Part shown: positions 48,781 through 50,350 of the stretch, piece by piece
Layout: every line of letters starts with the position of its first letter
Numbering within the stretch: the stretch's first letter is position 1
Assembly (NCBI GenBank): GCA_040219575.1
Contig: JAVJSD010000066.1
Span: 1 to 50,350, forward strand
Length of the DNA stretch: 50,350 bases
Direction: 5' to 3'
From: JAVJSD01 sp040219575
GTDB taxonomy: Bacteria > Planctomycetota > Planctomycetia > Pirellulales > Pirellulaceae
Translations under genes and position numbers: made by a program
The notes under the pieces: model-generated
Told to the model about the DNA's origin: nothing
Seen by the model: only the letters and a program-made list of their open reading frames with translations
Databases searched by the model: none

Positions 48781-49893
48781 TCAGCCATCGGACTTGCCGG
48801 CGTCGGCATCGGCCGAGCCAGAATCCTCGGAGGCCGCGTCGTCTGTCGGCTTGTCGCTTGCCTGCTTGGGCGCCATGTCGGATTTCGGCTTGTGCCCCAG
48901 AACCTCCGCCAGGCGATGCGCCGCCAGCGCGCCCCCCAGGTAGTTGTCGGTGGCGACGTAGCTGACGTAGGCCGCTTCGTTGTCCAGTCCGCTGTCGAAG
49001 ATCACGGTGGGGATGCCCGCGTCCTTGGCTTCGAGCACGGCGGGCACCAGCGATTGCGAATCGAGCGGCGCCAGGCAGATGCCGTCGACTTTCTTGGTGA
49101 TGAAGTCCTGCACCAGCGAGATTTGCCCGTCGCGATCGTTCTCCAGTTGCGGCCCTTTCCAGAGAATCTCGACGCCGCCGATTTCGTCGGCCGCCTTTTG
49201 GGCGCCGTAGTGCACGGATTTCCAGAATTCGTGCGTGGTCCCCTTGGGAATCACGGCGATGCGGTATTTCGGCTGATTCACCGGCGGAGCGCTGTCGAAC
49301 TGGGCGGGACTCAATAGTTCGGCCATCCGCTTCTCCTCCATGTTCTGGGGCGTCGCCATGTATTCCCCGGTGGAGACGCGTCGCTCAATTTCGTCCGCCT
49401 TGCCGTCGAGATGCTTCACCATCGTCTGCACCGCCAGGTAGCCCATCGTGACGGGATCCTGCAGCACGATGCCGTGCATCTTCTCTTGGGCGAGCGCCTG
49501 CACCATTCGTTCGTTCGGATCGAAACCGACGAACGGCACCTTGCCGGCGAGGCCCTGCTCGTCGAGCGCTTCGAGGACGCCGTTGGCGTTGGGTTCGCAG
49601 ACGGCGAACACGCCTTCGATGCGGTCGCCGTATTTGATCAGCATCTGCTGGGCCTTGCTGAGCGACTCCTCGGCCGTCGTGCCGGAGTACTGGTCCGACG
49701 AGAGAATATGAATCTCGGGGTATTCCTCTTTGAGCGTGTCGAGAAAGCCCTCTTCACGCTGCGTCGTGCTTTCACTGCCCGGCGCGTACCGCAACAGCAC
49801 CACGCCGCCGGGACCCGCGGGCGTTGTTCCGCCGCACCCGACGAGCAACGCGATAACCGTCAGCGACAGAAAACTGGAAAGCAACGTCGACAT
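48781..49893 (-). CDS. RbsB-like sugar-binding lipoprotein with swapped (circularly permuted) lobes
   Basis: A 370-residue protein with lipoprotein signal and LVGC lipobox (Cys20). Residues 30-185 match the usual C-terminal half of RbsB-like proteins: VVLLRYAPGSESTTQREEGF, GVFAVCEPNANGVLEAL, VPFVGFDPNERMVQAL, IVLQDPVTMGYLAVQTMV, GEYMATPQNMEE. Residues 209-333 match the usual N-terminal half: YRIAVIPKGTTHEFWKSVHYGAQKAADE, VDGICLAPLDSQSL, IPTVIFDSGL, VSYVATDNYLGGALAAHRLAE. A Pro-rich linker (SAPPVNQPK) joins them, and an acidic, Ser/Asp-rich tail follows. The swapped order is in frame with no stop. As first gene of an operon with rbsA and rbsC it is presumably functional and delivers sugar to that transporter. 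Start at ATG 49893 with AGGTGG 12 bases upstream. Confidence 0.88.
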   Translation of the reverse strand: MSTLLSSFLSLTVIALLVGCGGTTPAGPGGVVLLRYAPGSESTTQREEGFLDTLKEEYPEIHILSSDQYSGTTAEESLSKAQQMLIKYGDRIEGVFAVCEPNANGVLEALDEQGLAGKVPFVGFDPNERMVQALAQEKMHGIVLQDPVTMGYLAVQTMVKHLDGKADEIERRVSTGEYMATPQNMEEKRMAELLSPAQFDSAPPVNQPKYRIAVIPKGTTHEFWKSVHYGAQKAADEIGGVEILWKGPQLENDRDGQISLVQDFITKKVDGICLAPLDSQSLVPAVLEAKDAGIPTVIFDSGLDNEAAYVSYVATDNYLGGALAAHRLAEVLGHKPKSDMAPKQASDKPTDDAASEDSGSADADAGKSDG

Positions 49894-50218
49894 GCGAACC
49901 ACGACCCACCTCGTTGTGGCAGACGGGAGAGACGCGCCGTCCGACCTGGAAACGTCCAGGCCGACGCCCGCGCGGGGTTGGGACCCGTCGCGACGCGACG
50001 AGCAACGGCAGGACATGGTAACAGGCCGTCGCCAGCGATCCAAGCATTCGCGGACGGGGGTAGTGGGCTGATTTCAGTGACTCGTTCGGTCCTGTTCTGG
50101 AGATAGCGTCGCTGGGCGAATCAGGCGAACGCCGCGTGAATCGGGCCGCATCGAAAAGGCGGTTTATCGCCTTTTCCGCCGCAGGCGGTGTTAGCCCCGG
50201 CGTTTACGCCAATACCGT
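49894..50218. other. Upstream region of the sugar operon
   Basis: Holds the presumed promoter of rbsB-rbsA-rbsC (not recognised) and the dispersed repeat at 50062-50210. The right end (50211-50218) is probably the terminal inverted repeat region of the IS that extends past the window. Confidence 0.5.
50062..50210. repeat. Dispersed multi-hairpin element, right copy (interrupted)
   Basis: Inverted match to 849-996. It contains the conserved tail (CTGATTTCAGTGACTCGTTC), AAAAGGCG-N6-CGCCTTTT, a CCGCC-GCA-GGCGG hairpin, and the left half of CCCCGGCG-TTTA-CGCC. The last palindrome breaks off at CGCC (50210), exactly where transposase-linked sequence begins, so the IS likely inserted into it. Confidence 0.75.
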
Positions 50219-50350
50219 TCAAGTTTTCAGAACTACTGTCTCTGCAAAGGTTTTTGTCAGTGGCGGTAGGCCGCGATGTTCGGGGCGTGCTTTGTTCCAT
50301 CGGGACATCTTCCGCTTGATCACACGTGGATTGATCCGATTGCGGCGGGG
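50219..50350 (-). mobile_element. IS transposase (IS4-like), C-terminal fragment at the window edge
   Basis: The minus-strand frame from the right edge to the TGA at 50221-50219 encodes 43 residues. They include NPRVIKRKMSRWNKARPEH, a C-terminal motif I associate with IS4-family transposases of planctomycetes (x-PR-V-IKRKMS-x-W-x-x-x-RPEH). The rest of the gene lies outside the window. The stop is eight bases from the interrupted repeat, so the IS end is just beyond it. It is probably intact outside, which cannot be seen here. Confidence 0.65.

Overview
The window is high-GC bacterial chromosome. The gene content points to a planctomycete, most likely of the Pirellula group, although no rRNA or other taxonomic marker is present. 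The signs are a Gram-negative envelope set (OmpH/Skp-like chaperone, LpxC, LpxA), many secreted Cys-rich, STN, PEGA and von Willebrand proteins, a small membrane protein with an NPYDPP start, a DRG-type GTPase, a fused helix-turn-helix/receiver regulator, and many dispersed hairpin repeats between genes. No tRNA, rRNA or CRISPR array was seen.

Layout. 1-4.7 kb: the end of an unknown gene, a repeat-rich gap, a 2OG-Fe(II) oxygenase, a PEGA lipoprotein, a TPR protein and two small Cys-rich secreted proteins. 4.9-8.4 kb (minus strand): an envelope operon reading ompH-like, lpxC, lpxA, Gfo/Idh dehydrogenase. 8.7-13 kb: an NhaC antiporter, a small membrane protein between two complementary microsatellites, a soluble histidine kinase and an HTH-receiver regulator with a recognisable promoter and terminator. 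13.7-19 kb: an RNase HII-like protein, a Ser/Thr kinase, a sugar-binding lipoprotein, a HEAT/TPR protein and an STN-domain protein. 19.1-28.4 kb: a chemosensory cluster (cheY, then cheW, soluble mcp, cheR, cheA, cheC, cheD, cheY). 28.5-30.1 kb: an ABC1/UbiB kinase. 30.3-32.3 kb: an AT-richer element with 15-bp terminal inverted repeats and an 8-bp near-duplicated target, carrying a HEPN-like gene pair and a winged-helix gene but no transposase. 32.5-45.6 kb: housekeeping and accessory genes (PHA-granule-type protein, esterase, receiver protein, DNA polymerase X, DRG GTPase, DsrE protein, vWA protein, deacetylase-like protein, terpenoid-cyclase-fold protein, panB, ndk). 45.9-49.9 kb (minus strand): an rbsB-rbsA-rbsC type sugar ABC operon. 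The right edge cuts an IS4-like transposase.

Most unusual observation. Both type I periplasmic sugar-binding proteins (15782-16879 and 48781-49893) have their two lobes in swapped order. After the lipoprotein signal comes the part that is normally C-terminal, and the normally N-terminal lobe follows it. The two breakpoints differ by roughly one strand-helix unit, so these look like two separate circular permutations. The operon-linked one is paired with an RbsC permease that has an extra, probably periplasmic, coiled-coil insert of about 110 residues. Together they may form a rearranged sugar uptake or sensing system.

Mobile and repeat DNA. A roughly 150-bp multi-hairpin element lies at both ends of the window in inverted orientation, and the right copy appears to be split by the IS. 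A second hairpin family built on GGAAGTC-N4-GACTTCC occurs at three or more sites.
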